Assembly (NCBI RefSeq): GCF_001431525.1
Contig: NZ_LDJH01000001.1
Span: 1-64,000, forward strand
Source of the DNA: Stenotrophomonas koreensis
GTDB lineage: Bacteria > Pseudomonadota > Gammaproteobacteria > Xanthomonadales > Xanthomonadaceae
Length of the DNA: 64,000 nt
Direction: 5' to 3'
Below are positions 50,127 through 57,909 of this stretch, piece by piece. The notes beneath the pieces are model-generated. The model made no database searches and had not been told where the DNA came from. It worked only from the letters and a program-made list of their open reading frames with translations. How positions within the stretch are numbered: position 1 is the first letter of the stretch; each line of letters starts with the position of its first letter. Both the position numbers and the translations under genes were made by a program.

Positions 50127-52199
50127 ATGCCGGTGTTGAGCGCGTACGTCCATTCGCTGTTTGCTGGTGGCCATGTGGCCAACCGTCAAGCCGCACAGCC
50201 TGATGATTGGCAGGCTGCCCTGGAGGCAGCCTACGCCGAAGGGGCGCGTCATGTGCTGCTGGATGCGGGCTTTGATGCTTTGGCCGACGACGCCGTGCAA
50301 GCCTTGCTTCACGGCCTGCCGCCAGGCATCTACCTGACCGCCGCGGCCCTGCATGTGCGCCCGAGCGGCTGGTGGCCGCAGGTCGGCCTGGTGGACGGCG
50401 CCCCGCATCTGTTCCGCGCCGACCTGCCCCACCCGGTGGGCAGCGGCAGCGGGCCGGCCCCGCTGCCGGTACAAAGACGCCGCGGCCGCCCGCGCAAGCA
50501 CCCGCTGCCCACCGGCCTGGCTCCGGCCGCGGCCGAAGCGCAGCCGGCCGATCTGAACCATTACCTGGAGCAGGCCTGGGCACGCCTGGGCGAGCATGAT
50601 CGCGACATCCTGCATGCACGGCTGGGCATTGATGGCCAACCGCGGACACTGGAACAGATTGCCCAGCTGCGGGTGCCCGAAGTCAGCCGCGAGCGCATCC
50701 GCCAGCTCGAACAGCGCGCGCTGAAGACCCTGCGGGAGTTACCCGCCAGCGCCCACCTGCTGCGCCGCCTGCGCGCGCTGATCCGCTCGGACCAGCCGCT
50801 GCTGGCGTTGCCGCAGCTGCACCAGCGCGACCCCTGGTTTGACCAGCACAACACCCAGCAGCCCTGGTTTGAAAAGCTGCTGCGGGCGCTGGCCGAGGGG
50901 GAGATCGACACCATCGAGCACGAAGGCCAGTCGATCCTGGTGCCGTTCCCGCTGGCCCATTGGCAGCATTGCGTGCAGCAGGCGCGCAGCCTGCTGCTCA
51001 AGCTCAGCCACGAAGACTGCCTGCTCAACCAGGCCCAGGAACAGGTCGGCCACCTGCTGGAAGAACGCCATGCCGCGTTCCGGCCACTGCTGTGGCAGGC
51101 GGCCGGCGGCGACCAGGCGCAGACCGCGACCGGGCCCGATGGCCAGTTGCGGATCGTGGCGATGGGCCAGGGGGCCAAGGAACTGGTCAAGGTGGTGCTG
51201 TTCGAGGCCAACGAGCCGCTGCACCGCGACCAGGTGGTGCAGCTGGTGCGTGCGCTGACCCAGCGCGAGATCTCGGACATGTCCATCACCAATGCCCTGC
51301 CCGATGTCGGGGTGCTGATGGCGCGCGGCCATTACGGCCTGCGCCGCCACCTGCCCTACAGCGACGAGCAGATCGAGGCACTGGTCGAAGCGGCCGAATC
51401 ACTGGTGCTCAGTGCCCCGGTGGCCCGGCAGTGGAGTACCGAGGAAATCTGCCGCGCGGTACGCGATGAAGGCCTGTTCGAGGGCGAACTGGACCCCTAC
51501 CTGCTCGGCGCCTGCCTGCGCCTGCACGGCACCCGCCTGATCGACCTGAAGAAAGGCGTCTGGGAACCAGCCGACGGCGCCCTGGGCGGGCGGATCATGA
51601 TCCGCGACTTCATCGTCGAGCTGCTGCAGGAAATGGGCCGGCCGTTGAGCACCGAAGAACTCAAGAATGCCCTGCGCGAGCGCCGTGGGCTGGCCGCCAC
51701 CTTCCAGATCCAGCCGCGTGATCCGCTGGTGCGGCTGGGCAAGGCGGTGTGGGGGCTGATCGACCGCGACCTGCCGGTACCGGTGGGCTCGCTCGGCCCG
51801 TATGTCGACGCGCTGCAGGCCCAGCTCAAACGCAGCGGCGAAGGGCTGCATGTCAGCGAGGTGATCCGGGTACTGGGCCAGGCCGGGCTGGATGTGGGCT
51901 GGGTGGAAGACCCGGAACTGTTCTTTGCGCTGGCCCAGCGCCGCAACCAGATGCGGGTCACTCCGGCCCGTTACCTGGTACTGAGCGAGTGGCCTGACGA
52001 GCGCCGGCTCACGCCGACCGCGGCGATCCGCCAAGCGGTGGCCGACGACCCGATGCGCCCGGCCGCGGCGATTGCCGCCGACGCTTCGGCGCGCGCCCGC
52101 CGCGAGATCGGTGTCGATGCGGTGCGTTACATCCTCAACAACTGCGACTACACCTACGACCGCAACAGCGGCGGCTGGAGCCAGGTGGCCATCAGCTGA
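50127..52199 (+). CDS. DNA-binding protein with sigma-70 region 4 and HARE-like winged helices
   Basis: A 690-residue cytoplasmic protein with no sigma region 2. Residues 1-105 are of unknown fold (HVLLDAGFDALADDAVQALL). An AT-hook-like RRGRPRK lies at 118-124. Residues about 143-210 read like sigma-70 region 4: HDRDILHARLGIDG, RTLEQIAQL, and the recognition helix VSRERIRQLEQRALKTL, close to the RpoD form. The long C-terminal part has repeated wHTH units with a HARE-like look (VLFEANEPLHRDQVVQLVRA; FIVELLQEMGRPLSTEELKNA and PLVRLGKAVWGLIDRDLPVP). Likely binds DNA or RNA polymerase; whether it acts as an anti- or alternative initiation factor, or as a chromatin or defence protein, is open. Confidence 0.7.
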   Translation: MPVLSAYVHSLFAGGHVANRQAAQPDDWQAALEAAYAEGARHVLLDAGFDALADDAVQALLHGLPPGIYLTAAALHVRPSGWWPQVGLVDGAPHLFRADLPHPVGSGSGPAPLPVQRRRGRPRKHPLPTGLAPAAAEAQPADLNHYLEQAWARLGEHDRDILHARLGIDGQPRTLEQIAQLRVPEVSRERIRQLEQRALKTLRELPASAHLLRRLRALIRSDQPLLALPQLHQRDPWFDQHNTQQPWFEKLLRALAEGEIDTIEHEGQSILVPFPLAHWQHCVQQARSLLLKLSHEDCLLNQAQEQVGHLLEERHAAFRPLLWQAAGGDQAQTATGPDGQLRIVAMGQGAKELVKVVLFEANEPLHRDQVVQLVRALTQREISDMSITNALPDVGVLMARGHYGLRRHLPYSDEQIEALVEAAESLVLSAPVARQWSTEEICRAVRDEGLFEGELDPYLLGACLRLHGTRLIDLKKGVWEPADGALGGRIMIRDFIVELLQEMGRPLSTEELKNALRERRGLAATFQIQPRDPLVRLGKAVWGLIDRDLPVPVGSLGPYVDALQAQLKRSGEGLHVSEVIRVLGQAGLDVGWVEDPELFFALAQRRNQMRVTPARYLVLSEWPDERRLTPTAAIRQAVADDPMRPAAAIAADASARARREIGVDAVRYILNNCDYTYDRNSGGWSQVAIS

Positions 52200-52305
52200 A
52201 GCGCACTGCCCGCTGGCCTGTCCACACCGACGGCCAGGCCACTGGCCCTGCAGCCGGCGCTGGCAGCCACCGGCCACACCCGCGCGAACAATAGGGCAGC
52301 GACAG

Positions 52306-52635
52306 TCAGCCCCGCGGGCTGAGCAGGCCGATGCGGCGGAACCAGATTTCCAGCGGCACCGTCACCAGCGGCGGCACCGCTGCCAGCACGCCGAGCAGCA
52401 ACGCCCACAGCGGCCAGCGCTGGCGCACCCCGGTCATCACCGTGACCACGACATAGACCAGGAAGGCCAGCCCGTGCGCGCGGCCGAACAGCGACACCAG
52501 GCTCAGGCCCAGGTCCACCGACGCGGTCTGGTACTTGAAGAACATCCCGACCAGCAGCCCGGCCCAGGTGATCGCCTCCAGAAAAGCGGCGACAACAAAG
52601 GCTTTGCCAATCGGGGATAACGCAGGTGCAGACAT
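52306..52635 (-). CDS. DUF3817 family membrane protein
   Basis: A 109-residue inner-membrane protein with three helices. It matches DUF3817: GKAFVVAAFLEAITWAGLLV, then FGRAHGLAFLVYVVVTVMTG with the conserved His-Gly, and LLLGVLAAVPPLVTVPLEIW. Members are small integral proteins of unknown role, known also as YdzA-like. Divergent from the lipoate ligase pair with 111 bases between. The ATG gives the usual length. Confidence 0.85.
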   Translation of the reverse strand: MSAPALSPIGKAFVVAAFLEAITWAGLLVGMFFKYQTASVDLGLSLVSLFGRAHGLAFLVYVVVTVMTGVRQRWPLWALLLGVLAAVPPLVTVPLEIWFRRIGLLSPRG

Positions 52636-52746
52636 CGGCCGGACTCCTTGGGGAGCCGCATTGTAGGGGCTGTACCGGCATGGCTGCATTGCCTGCCCGG
52701 GCGATCGGCGCGACCATGCGCACCTGCGCAGTGAAGGAGTGGACCG

Positions 52747-53040
52747 ATGCACGGTGAATACAAGGTGCCTGGCGGCAAGCTGGTGGTGGTCGATCTGGCC
52801 GTCAACGAGGGCCGGCTTGCCCAGGTGCAGGTCAGTGGTGATTTCTTCATCGAGCCGGACACGGCCCTGGAGCAGATCAACCAGGCACTGGAAGGCCTGG
52901 CGGCCAACAGCAGCGAGCAGGCGATCAGCGCGGCCATCACCGCCGCCTTGCCGCCCCGGGTGCAGCTGTATGGCATCACCGCCGAAGGCGTGGCGGTGGC
53001 CGTACGGCGGGCGCTGGCCAGCACGGAGCCGGCGGCATGA
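52747..53040 (+). CDS. lplB: Lipoate-protein ligase C-terminal subunit (LplB/CTD type)
   Basis: A 97-residue stand-alone version of the LplA C-terminal domain. Conserved blocks: GEYKVPGGKLVVVDLAVNEG, VSGDFFIEPDTALEQINQAL. In the bipartite ligases of Thermoplasma, this small subunit is needed for the lipoate adenylation step, with the large subunit doing transfer. It overlaps the ATG of the large-subunit gene by four bases (53037-53040), so they are translationally coupled, in the order small then large. AAGGAG lies just upstream of the start. Confidence 0.85.
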   Translation: MHGEYKVPGGKLVVVDLAVNEGRLAQVQVSGDFFIEPDTALEQINQALEGLAANSSEQAISAAITAALPPRVQLYGITAEGVAVAVRRALASTEPAA

Positions 53041-53813
53041 ACGGCGAGCGCTTTGCCGGGCACGCCTGGCAGCTGATCCATCTGCCGGCGCAATCGCCGG
53101 CGCTGCACATGGCCCTGGACGAGGTCCTGACCGACGAGGTGGCCGCCGGCCGCCGCGGGCCGACCCTGCGGGTCTGGGAATGGGCCAGCCCGGCGGTGGT
53201 GATGGGCCGCTTCCAGTCACTGCGCAACGAGGTGGACATGGCCGCGGCGCAACGCCACGGGATCGAGGTGGTGCGGCGGATCAGCGGCGGCGGCGCGATG
53301 TTCATCGAGCCGGGCAACACCATCACCTATTCGATCTACGCCCCGGAGGCGATGGTGGCCGGGCTGGATTTCCAGCAGTCCTACGCCTTGATGGACAGCT
53401 GGGTGATCCAGGCGCTGGGCGAGCTGGGCATCGCCGCCAGCTACCAGCCCCTGAACGACATCACCTCGCCGGCCGGCAAGATTGCCGGTGCCGCCCAGGC
53501 CCGCCGCGGCAAGGCAGTGCTGCACCATGTGACCATGGCCTACGACATCGATGCCGACAAGATGCTCGATGTGCTGCGCATCGGCCGCGAGAAGCTCTCC
53601 GACAAGGGCACCACCAGTGCCGGCAAGCGGGTGGACCCGCTGCGCAGCCAGACCGGGCTGAGCCGGGCGCAGGTGATCGAACGGATGATCGCCACCTTCG
53701 CCGGCCAATACCGGCTGCAACCCGGGCAGCTGCTGGCGCACGAACTGGACAGGGCGCAGGCGCTGGTCGAGCAGAAATTCGCCACGCCGCAATGGACGGC
53801 CATCGTGCCCTGA
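53037..53813 (+). CDS. lplA: Lipoate-protein ligase A large subunit
   Basis: A 258-residue biotin/lipoate ligase-fold protein lacking the C-terminal domain, which the gene upstream supplies. Signatures: LRVWEWASPAVVMGRFQ, EVVRRISGGGAMFIEPGN (lipoyl-AMP binding), and SPAGKIAGAAQARR with the invariant Lys that contacts the adenylate. It attaches exogenous lipoate to lipoyl domains of 2-oxoacid dehydrogenases and the glycine cleavage H protein. With lipB-lipA at 8437-10146, the organism has both synthesis and salvage in this window. Confidence 0.88.
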   Translation: MNGERFAGHAWQLIHLPAQSPALHMALDEVLTDEVAAGRRGPTLRVWEWASPAVVMGRFQSLRNEVDMAAAQRHGIEVVRRISGGGAMFIEPGNTITYSIYAPEAMVAGLDFQQSYALMDSWVIQALGELGIAASYQPLNDITSPAGKIAGAAQARRGKAVLHHVTMAYDIDADKMLDVLRIGREKLSDKGTTSAGKRVDPLRSQTGLSRAQVIERMIATFAGQYRLQPGQLLAHELDRAQALVEQKFATPQWTAIVP

Positions 53814-53872
53814 GCCGACGGCCGTTGTCGGCCCAGCGGCAGCAACGCCGCGCCGCCACCCAGGGAAAAACC

Positions 53873-54205
53873 ATGGTTGCCACCGATGCCAACGCCAGCG
53901 CGCTACCGATACTGGGCTTTGCCGAGCCGGTGTTTGCTGCCGGCCGCAATACCAGCGTGCGCCGCGGCACCCGCTGGCTCGGGGTGATGCGGGTGCGCCT
54001 GCAGCTGGCCGATGGCCAGCTCTCGGCCGCGCTGCCGCTGCAGACCCGGCTGTGCCGGTTTGACCAGCTCAGTGATGCCGAGCTGGCCTTCGAGCATGAC
54101 CCGGCCTGCCGCACGCGCGCCGGCCTGCTGGCCACGCTGCAGCGCCACTACCCCGGCTTTGCTCCCGGGGAGTGGGTCACCGTCTGTGATTTCTGGCTGG
54201 ACTGA
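53873..54205 (+). CDS. Small hypothetical protein, possibly ASCH-like
   Basis: A 110-residue protein, start ATG at 53873. The middle (GRNTSVRRGTRWLGV) and the C-terminus (CRTRAGLLATLQRHYPGF followed by WVTVCDFWLD) have a general ASCH look: a Gly-x2-T-x2-RRG-type turn, and a final hydrophobic strand after a helix and a YPGF turn. I do not claim more than that; ASCH members act in RNA processing or as RNA-binding modules. It follows lplA by 59 bases and converges on the DEAD-box helicase gene ten bases away. Confidence 0.5.
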   Translation: MVATDANASALPILGFAEPVFAAGRNTSVRRGTRWLGVMRVRLQLADGQLSAALPLQTRLCRFDQLSDAELAFEHDPACRTRAGLLATLQRHYPGFAPGEWVTVCDFWLD

Positions 54206-54215
54206 CGCGCCGGGC

Positions 54216-55466
54216 TTATTGCCCGGCGGCCTGCGCCGCACGCAGCCGGTCCTTCTTGCTGGGACGCTTGCCCTTGATGCCACCGTTGTCAGCGCCGGCC
54301 GCTGGCGTGCCGGCGGCGGTGGGCGCTGTGGCCTGCGGCTCGAAACCGGCCACCACCTCGCGCGGCAGCTGCAGCCGGTGGCGCTTTTCGATCAGGCGCA
54401 GGTGCGCCTGGTTGGCCTCGGTGAGCAGGCTGATCGCCATCCCCTGGGTACCGGCGCGGCCGCTGCGGCCAATCCGGTGCAGGTAATCGTCGGTGCTGCG
54501 CGGCAGGTCGTAATTGATCACCAGCGGCAGGCCGGCAATGTCGATGCCGCGCGCGGCGACATCGGTGGCCACCAGCCACTTCACCCGGCCCTCGGCAAAC
54601 CCCTGCAGCACCCGCGCGCGCCGGCCCTGCCCCAGGTCCCCGTGCAGGGCCTCGGCCTGGAAGCCGGCCTTGGCCAGTTTCTGCGCCAGGTTCTCGCTGC
54701 TGCGCTGGCTGGCGACAAACACCAGCACCTGTTCCCAGCCCTCCTGGCGGGTCAGGTGCTGCAACAGCGGGTTGCGCCGGTGCTCGTCCACGCAGATCAC
54801 CCGCTGCACGATCGCCGGCGCCTGGCCCGGGGCATCGAGCTGGACCTGCAACGGCTCGCGCAGGCTGGCACGGGCCAGCGCACTGGTGTCCTCGGGGAAG
54901 GTGGCCGAGAACAGCAGGGTCTGGCGGCTGCGCGGCAACAGCCGCAGCAGCTGCTGCATCTGCTCGCCGAAGCCCAGGTCAAGCAGACGGTCGGCCTCGT
55001 CCAGCACCAGCGCATGCACCCCGTCGAGCAGCAAGGCGTTGTGGTCGAGCAGGTCGAGCAGACGGCCGGGCGTGGCCACCAGTACATCGGCACCGCCGCG
55101 CAGGGCCAGCATCTGCGGGTTGATCGACACCCCGCCGATGGCCACCACCACCTTCGGTGGACGCGGCAGGCCACGGCCGTACTCGGTGAACACTCCGGCG
55201 ACCTGCTCGGCCAGCTCGCGCGTGGGCACCAGCACCAGCTGGCGCACGGTGCGCGAGCCGCGCTGGCCATCGCCGATCAGCTGCTGCAGCAGCGGCAGCA
55301 CATAGGCCAGGGTCTTGCCCGAACCGGTCGGTGCCTGCGCCTGGATATCGCGCCCGGCCAGCCCGGCCGGCAGCACCTGCGCCTGCACCGGGGTGGGTTC
55401 GGTAATGCCGGCAGCGTGGAGGGCGGCAAGCAACGGCGGGCACAGGCCCAGGGATTCAAAAGACAT
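54216..55466 (-). CDS. DEAD-box RNA helicase (RhlE-like)
   Basis: A 416-residue ATP-dependent RNA helicase. Motifs in order: Q motif FESLGLCPPLLAALHAAGIT and PTPVQAQ; Walker A AQAPTGSGKTLAYVLP; VLVPTRELAEQ; LLVATPGRLLDLL-like VLVATPGRLLDLLDH; DEAD box VLDEADRLLDLGF; SAT in LLFSATFPED; and in the second domain VLVFVASQRS, VATDVAARGIDI and HRIGRSGRAG. The C-terminal tail is short and basic (KGKRPSKKDRLRAAQA). Likely acts in ribosome assembly or mRNA decay. ATG at 55466 starts MSFESLGL. Confidence 0.93.
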   Translation of the reverse strand: MSFESLGLCPPLLAALHAAGITEPTPVQAQVLPAGLAGRDIQAQAPTGSGKTLAYVLPLLQQLIGDGQRGSRTVRQLVLVPTRELAEQVAGVFTEYGRGLPRPPKVVVAIGGVSINPQMLALRGGADVLVATPGRLLDLLDHNALLLDGVHALVLDEADRLLDLGFGEQMQQLLRLLPRSRQTLLFSATFPEDTSALARASLREPLQVQLDAPGQAPAIVQRVICVDEHRRNPLLQHLTRQEGWEQVLVFVASQRSSENLAQKLAKAGFQAEALHGDLGQGRRARVLQGFAEGRVKWLVATDVAARGIDIAGLPLVINYDLPRSTDDYLHRIGRSGRAGTQGMAISLLTEANQAHLRLIEKRHRLQLPREVVAGFEPQATAPTAAGTPAAGADNGGIKGKRPSKKDRLRAAQAAGQ

Positions 55467-55626
55467 GGCAATAGGCAAAAGCGCCGCAACCGGCGGCATC
55501 ACGCCGCACAGTGTAAGCGCCGGCTGCCAGCCCGGGCGGCCTGGGCGGTCCTGCGAGGCGGGAACCCGGCCGCGGCCTGGCTGCCGACGCCTGATGGCCA
55601 GTGCCCCGGCAGCGCCGGCGGCCGGC

Positions 55627-56259
55627 TCAGTGCAGCACCTGCCCCAGCGGCTGCAGGTCCGGATCGCGCGCCATGTCGTTGGGGTTGCTGCCGGGCACAT
55701 CCTGCGGCACGTCCATGCCGTGGCCGGCGTAGAACTGCACCCACCAGTCAGCTATCACGCCGGTGCGCGGGTTGCGGAAGTTCATCGGCTGCAGCGCAAA
55801 AATGCCGTGTGCACGGAAGGCACGCTCGATGAAATCCGAGCAGTACAGGCTGTCCTCGTCCGGCACATAGGTGGCGTTGTACGGCTTGCCGAGCAGGCGC
55901 CGGGCCTGGTCCAGGCCATCGGCAATCACCTGCGGGTCGGCATCGCGCAGGCGGTAGGCATCGACCTGGCGCTGCTTCTCCCCCGCCTCGCGCAGGAACA
56001 CCGCCAGCGGCTGCTCGCGCGAGCCGAGCTGGTCGGCATGCAGCACCTGGGCCTGTTCACCGCTGCCGGCCACCAGGGCGACATGGTCGTAACTGACCTG
56101 GCCGGCGCGGGCGGTGGCATCGTCAATCGCCCCGCTCAGGCCGTTCTGGCTGGCAGTGACAAACAACAGGTCGCCGGGCTGCAACTGCAGCGCAGTGACG
56201 CCCTGGGCCAGCGCCGGCCCCGCCAGCAACCAAGCGGCCAACAATACGATCCAGCGCAT
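55627..56259 (-). CDS. YiiX/YebB-like permuted papain-fold cysteine hydrolase, exported
   Basis: A 210-residue protein with a signal peptide (WIVLLAAWLLAGPALA-QG). GGAGGT eight bases upstream supports ATG 56259. The permuted papain-like pattern is visible: a His in QVSYDHVALVAGSG, and the nucleophile Cys in DSLYCSDFIERAFRAH, with GDLLFVTASQNGLSGAID at the start of the fold. Relatives cleave amide bonds in cell-wall or lipid substrates. Substrate unknown. The upstream CDF transporter gene is divergent. Confidence 0.78.
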   Translation of the reverse strand: MRWIVLLAAWLLAGPALAQGVTALQLQPGDLLFVTASQNGLSGAIDDATARAGQVSYDHVALVAGSGEQAQVLHADQLGSREQPLAVFLREAGEKQRQVDAYRLRDADPQVIADGLDQARRLLGKPYNATYVPDEDSLYCSDFIERAFRAHGIFALQPMNFRNPRTGVIADWWVQFYAGHGMDVPQDVPGSNPNDMARDPDLQPLGQVLH

Positions 56260-56442
56260 CGGCACTACCTCCGGCAACAAAGCCGCTGATTATGCCTGCC
56301 GCGCCCGGCCGCCGCCTGCTGCGGGCAGTGCCACCGGATGAACCAGCCGCCGCGTACCGGCGGGCCGGTTTTCGGCGATGCTGTAGCGTTTCCCGCACCG
56401 CAGCGCCCTGCTGCCGGCCGCGCGGGGATCACCCGCTTGAGG

Positions 56443-57408
56443 ATGGACCTGGGCATGACACCGATATCGCAGCTGTTTGACCTCACCGATGAGCGCGGGG
56501 TGCTGCGCACCTCGATTGCCGCCACCTCGCTGATCGCCGTGCTCGGGATCGGGTTCGGGTTGTATTCGGGCTCGTTCTCGATCGTGTTTGACGGGGTGTA
56601 TTCGCTGATTGATGCCGGCATGAGCCTGCTGTCGTTGATGGCGGTCAACCTGATCACCGCCTATGCCCATTCCAAGGGGCTGTCACGCAAGCTGCGCGAA
56701 CGCTTCTCGATGGGCTTCTGGCACCTGGAGCCGCTGATCCTGGGCCTCAACGGCACCTTGCTGATCAGCGCGGCGCTGTATGCGCTGGTGACCGCCGTCG
56801 GCAGCCTGCTGGCGGGCGGGCGTGAGCTGCAGTTCGGCTGGGCGATGAGCTATGCCGCAGTGACCCTGGCCATCTGCCTGGTGGTGGCGGTGGTCGAAGC
56901 GCGCGCCAACCGCAAGATCCGCTCCGACTTCGTACGCCTGGACGTGCAGGGCTGGGTGATGTCGGCCTGCATCACCAGCGCGCTGCTGCTGGCCTTCATC
57001 GTCGGCGATGCGCTGCAGGGCACGCGCTGGCAGTGGCTCACCCCGTACATCGACCCGGCAGTGCTGGCGGTGGTCTGCCTGGTGATCCTGCCGCTGCCGG
57101 TGAAGGTGGTACGCAAGGCATTGGGCGAGATCCTGCTGATCACCCCGCCCGAGCTCAAGGCGCATGTCGACAAGGTGGCCAGAGAGTTCGTCAACAAGCA
57201 CGGCTTTCTGTACCACCGCGCCTATGTCGCCCAGGTCGGGCGCTCGAAGGAGGTGGAACTGTTTTTCATCGTCCCGGCCGACTCGCCGCCGCGCACGATC
57301 GCGCAATGGGATGCGCTGCGCGAGGAGGTCGGCGAGTTGATCGGCGATGAGGGCCCGGACCGCTGGCTGACCATCCTGTTCACCGCTGACCCGGAATGGG
57401 CCGAATGA
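56443..57408 (+). CDS. Cation diffusion facilitator family transporter
   Basis: A 321-residue inner-membrane protein with six predicted helices and a cytoplasmic C-terminal domain. CDF signs: TSIAATSLIAVLGIGFGLYS in helix 1 and 2, FDGVYSLIDAGMSLLSL with the Asp pair of helix 2, FSMGFWHLEPLILGLNGTLL, and RSDFVRLDVQGWVMSACI in helix 5. The first Asp-x5-Asp differs from the common His-x3-Asp Zn2+ form, so the metal may be Fe2+/Mn2+ or other, which is inference. The C-terminal domain includes LKAHVDKVAREF and GRSKEVELFFIVPAD. Starts at 56443 or 56455 are both possible. Confidence 0.82.
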   Translation: MDLGMTPISQLFDLTDERGVLRTSIAATSLIAVLGIGFGLYSGSFSIVFDGVYSLIDAGMSLLSLMAVNLITAYAHSKGLSRKLRERFSMGFWHLEPLILGLNGTLLISAALYALVTAVGSLLAGGRELQFGWAMSYAAVTLAICLVVAVVEARANRKIRSDFVRLDVQGWVMSACITSALLLAFIVGDALQGTRWQWLTPYIDPAVLAVVCLVILPLPVKVVRKALGEILLITPPELKAHVDKVAREFVNKHGFLYHRAYVAQVGRSKEVELFFIVPADSPPRTIAQWDALREEVGELIGDEGPDRWLTILFTADPEWAE

Positions 57409-57545
57409 GCCAGCCGGCCGGCAACACCGCCGCTCCCGCCGGCTCCTGCAGCGCAGGCGCTCGGGCAGCGGTTGATCAGCACCCCTCGGGCGCACGGCCG
57501 GGCGGGCCGAACCAGCGGCAAGCAGCCTGCTTCCGGCCAAAACAG

Positions 57546-57569
57546 ACAAGCCGGCGCAGGCCGGCTTGT
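57546..57569. terminator. Hairpin downstream of the CDF transporter gene
   Basis: Ten-base arms (57546-57555 with 57560-57569, arm ACAAGCCGGC) with a 4-base loop; it lies between the convergent CDF gene and the 47-residue protein gene. No T tract. Confidence 0.6.
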
Positions 57570-57609
57570 GCAGGTGGAGCCTCCAGGGCCCCGGAGCCAA
57601 CAGGCAGGT

Positions 57610-57753
57610 TCAGCCCTCCTGGGCATCCTCGGTGGCCGGCACGGCCCGCCCCTGTTCGCGTGTCGCCTGCTTGCGGGCGAGCTTCTCGTCCTTCTTTTTC
57701 TTGGCGGCCAGCTCACGCTGGCGCTTTTCGAAGGAGTAATTGGGTTTGGCCAC
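57610..57753 (-). CDS. Small basic protein (47 residues), widely conserved
   Basis: A 47-residue coding region with GTG start, too short for a standard ORF cutoff. It begins MAKPNYSFEKRQRELAAKKK and goes on with KDEKLARKQ, then an acidic end. This MAKPNYSFEKRQREL-KKK pattern is a known widespread small proteobacterial protein of unknown role. Stop TGA at 57610-57612. No strong ribosome site is visible. Cytoplasmic, mostly a charged helix; it may bind RNA or ribosomes, which is a guess. Confidence 0.75.
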   Translation of the reverse strand: MAKPNYSFEKRQRELAAKKKKDEKLARKQATREQGRAVPATEDAQEG

Positions 57754-57909
57754 AATGGGGCTCGCAGGTCAGACAAGTGACCTGCAGTGTACCTGCCCGG
57801 GCCGATCCCTGCGCCGGGCACGTTCAGCAAGCGGCGCCGGCCGTTGGGGTGTGCCGATGACGGCCGGGTGTCATCGCGCGGGCACCGCGGCCGGCCCCGC
57901 TGTGCGGCG

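Noticed and set aside
50127-52199. Complete alternative sigma factor
   Set aside because: Only region 4 is recognisable; there is no region 2 or 3 sequence, so it cannot be called a sigma factor.
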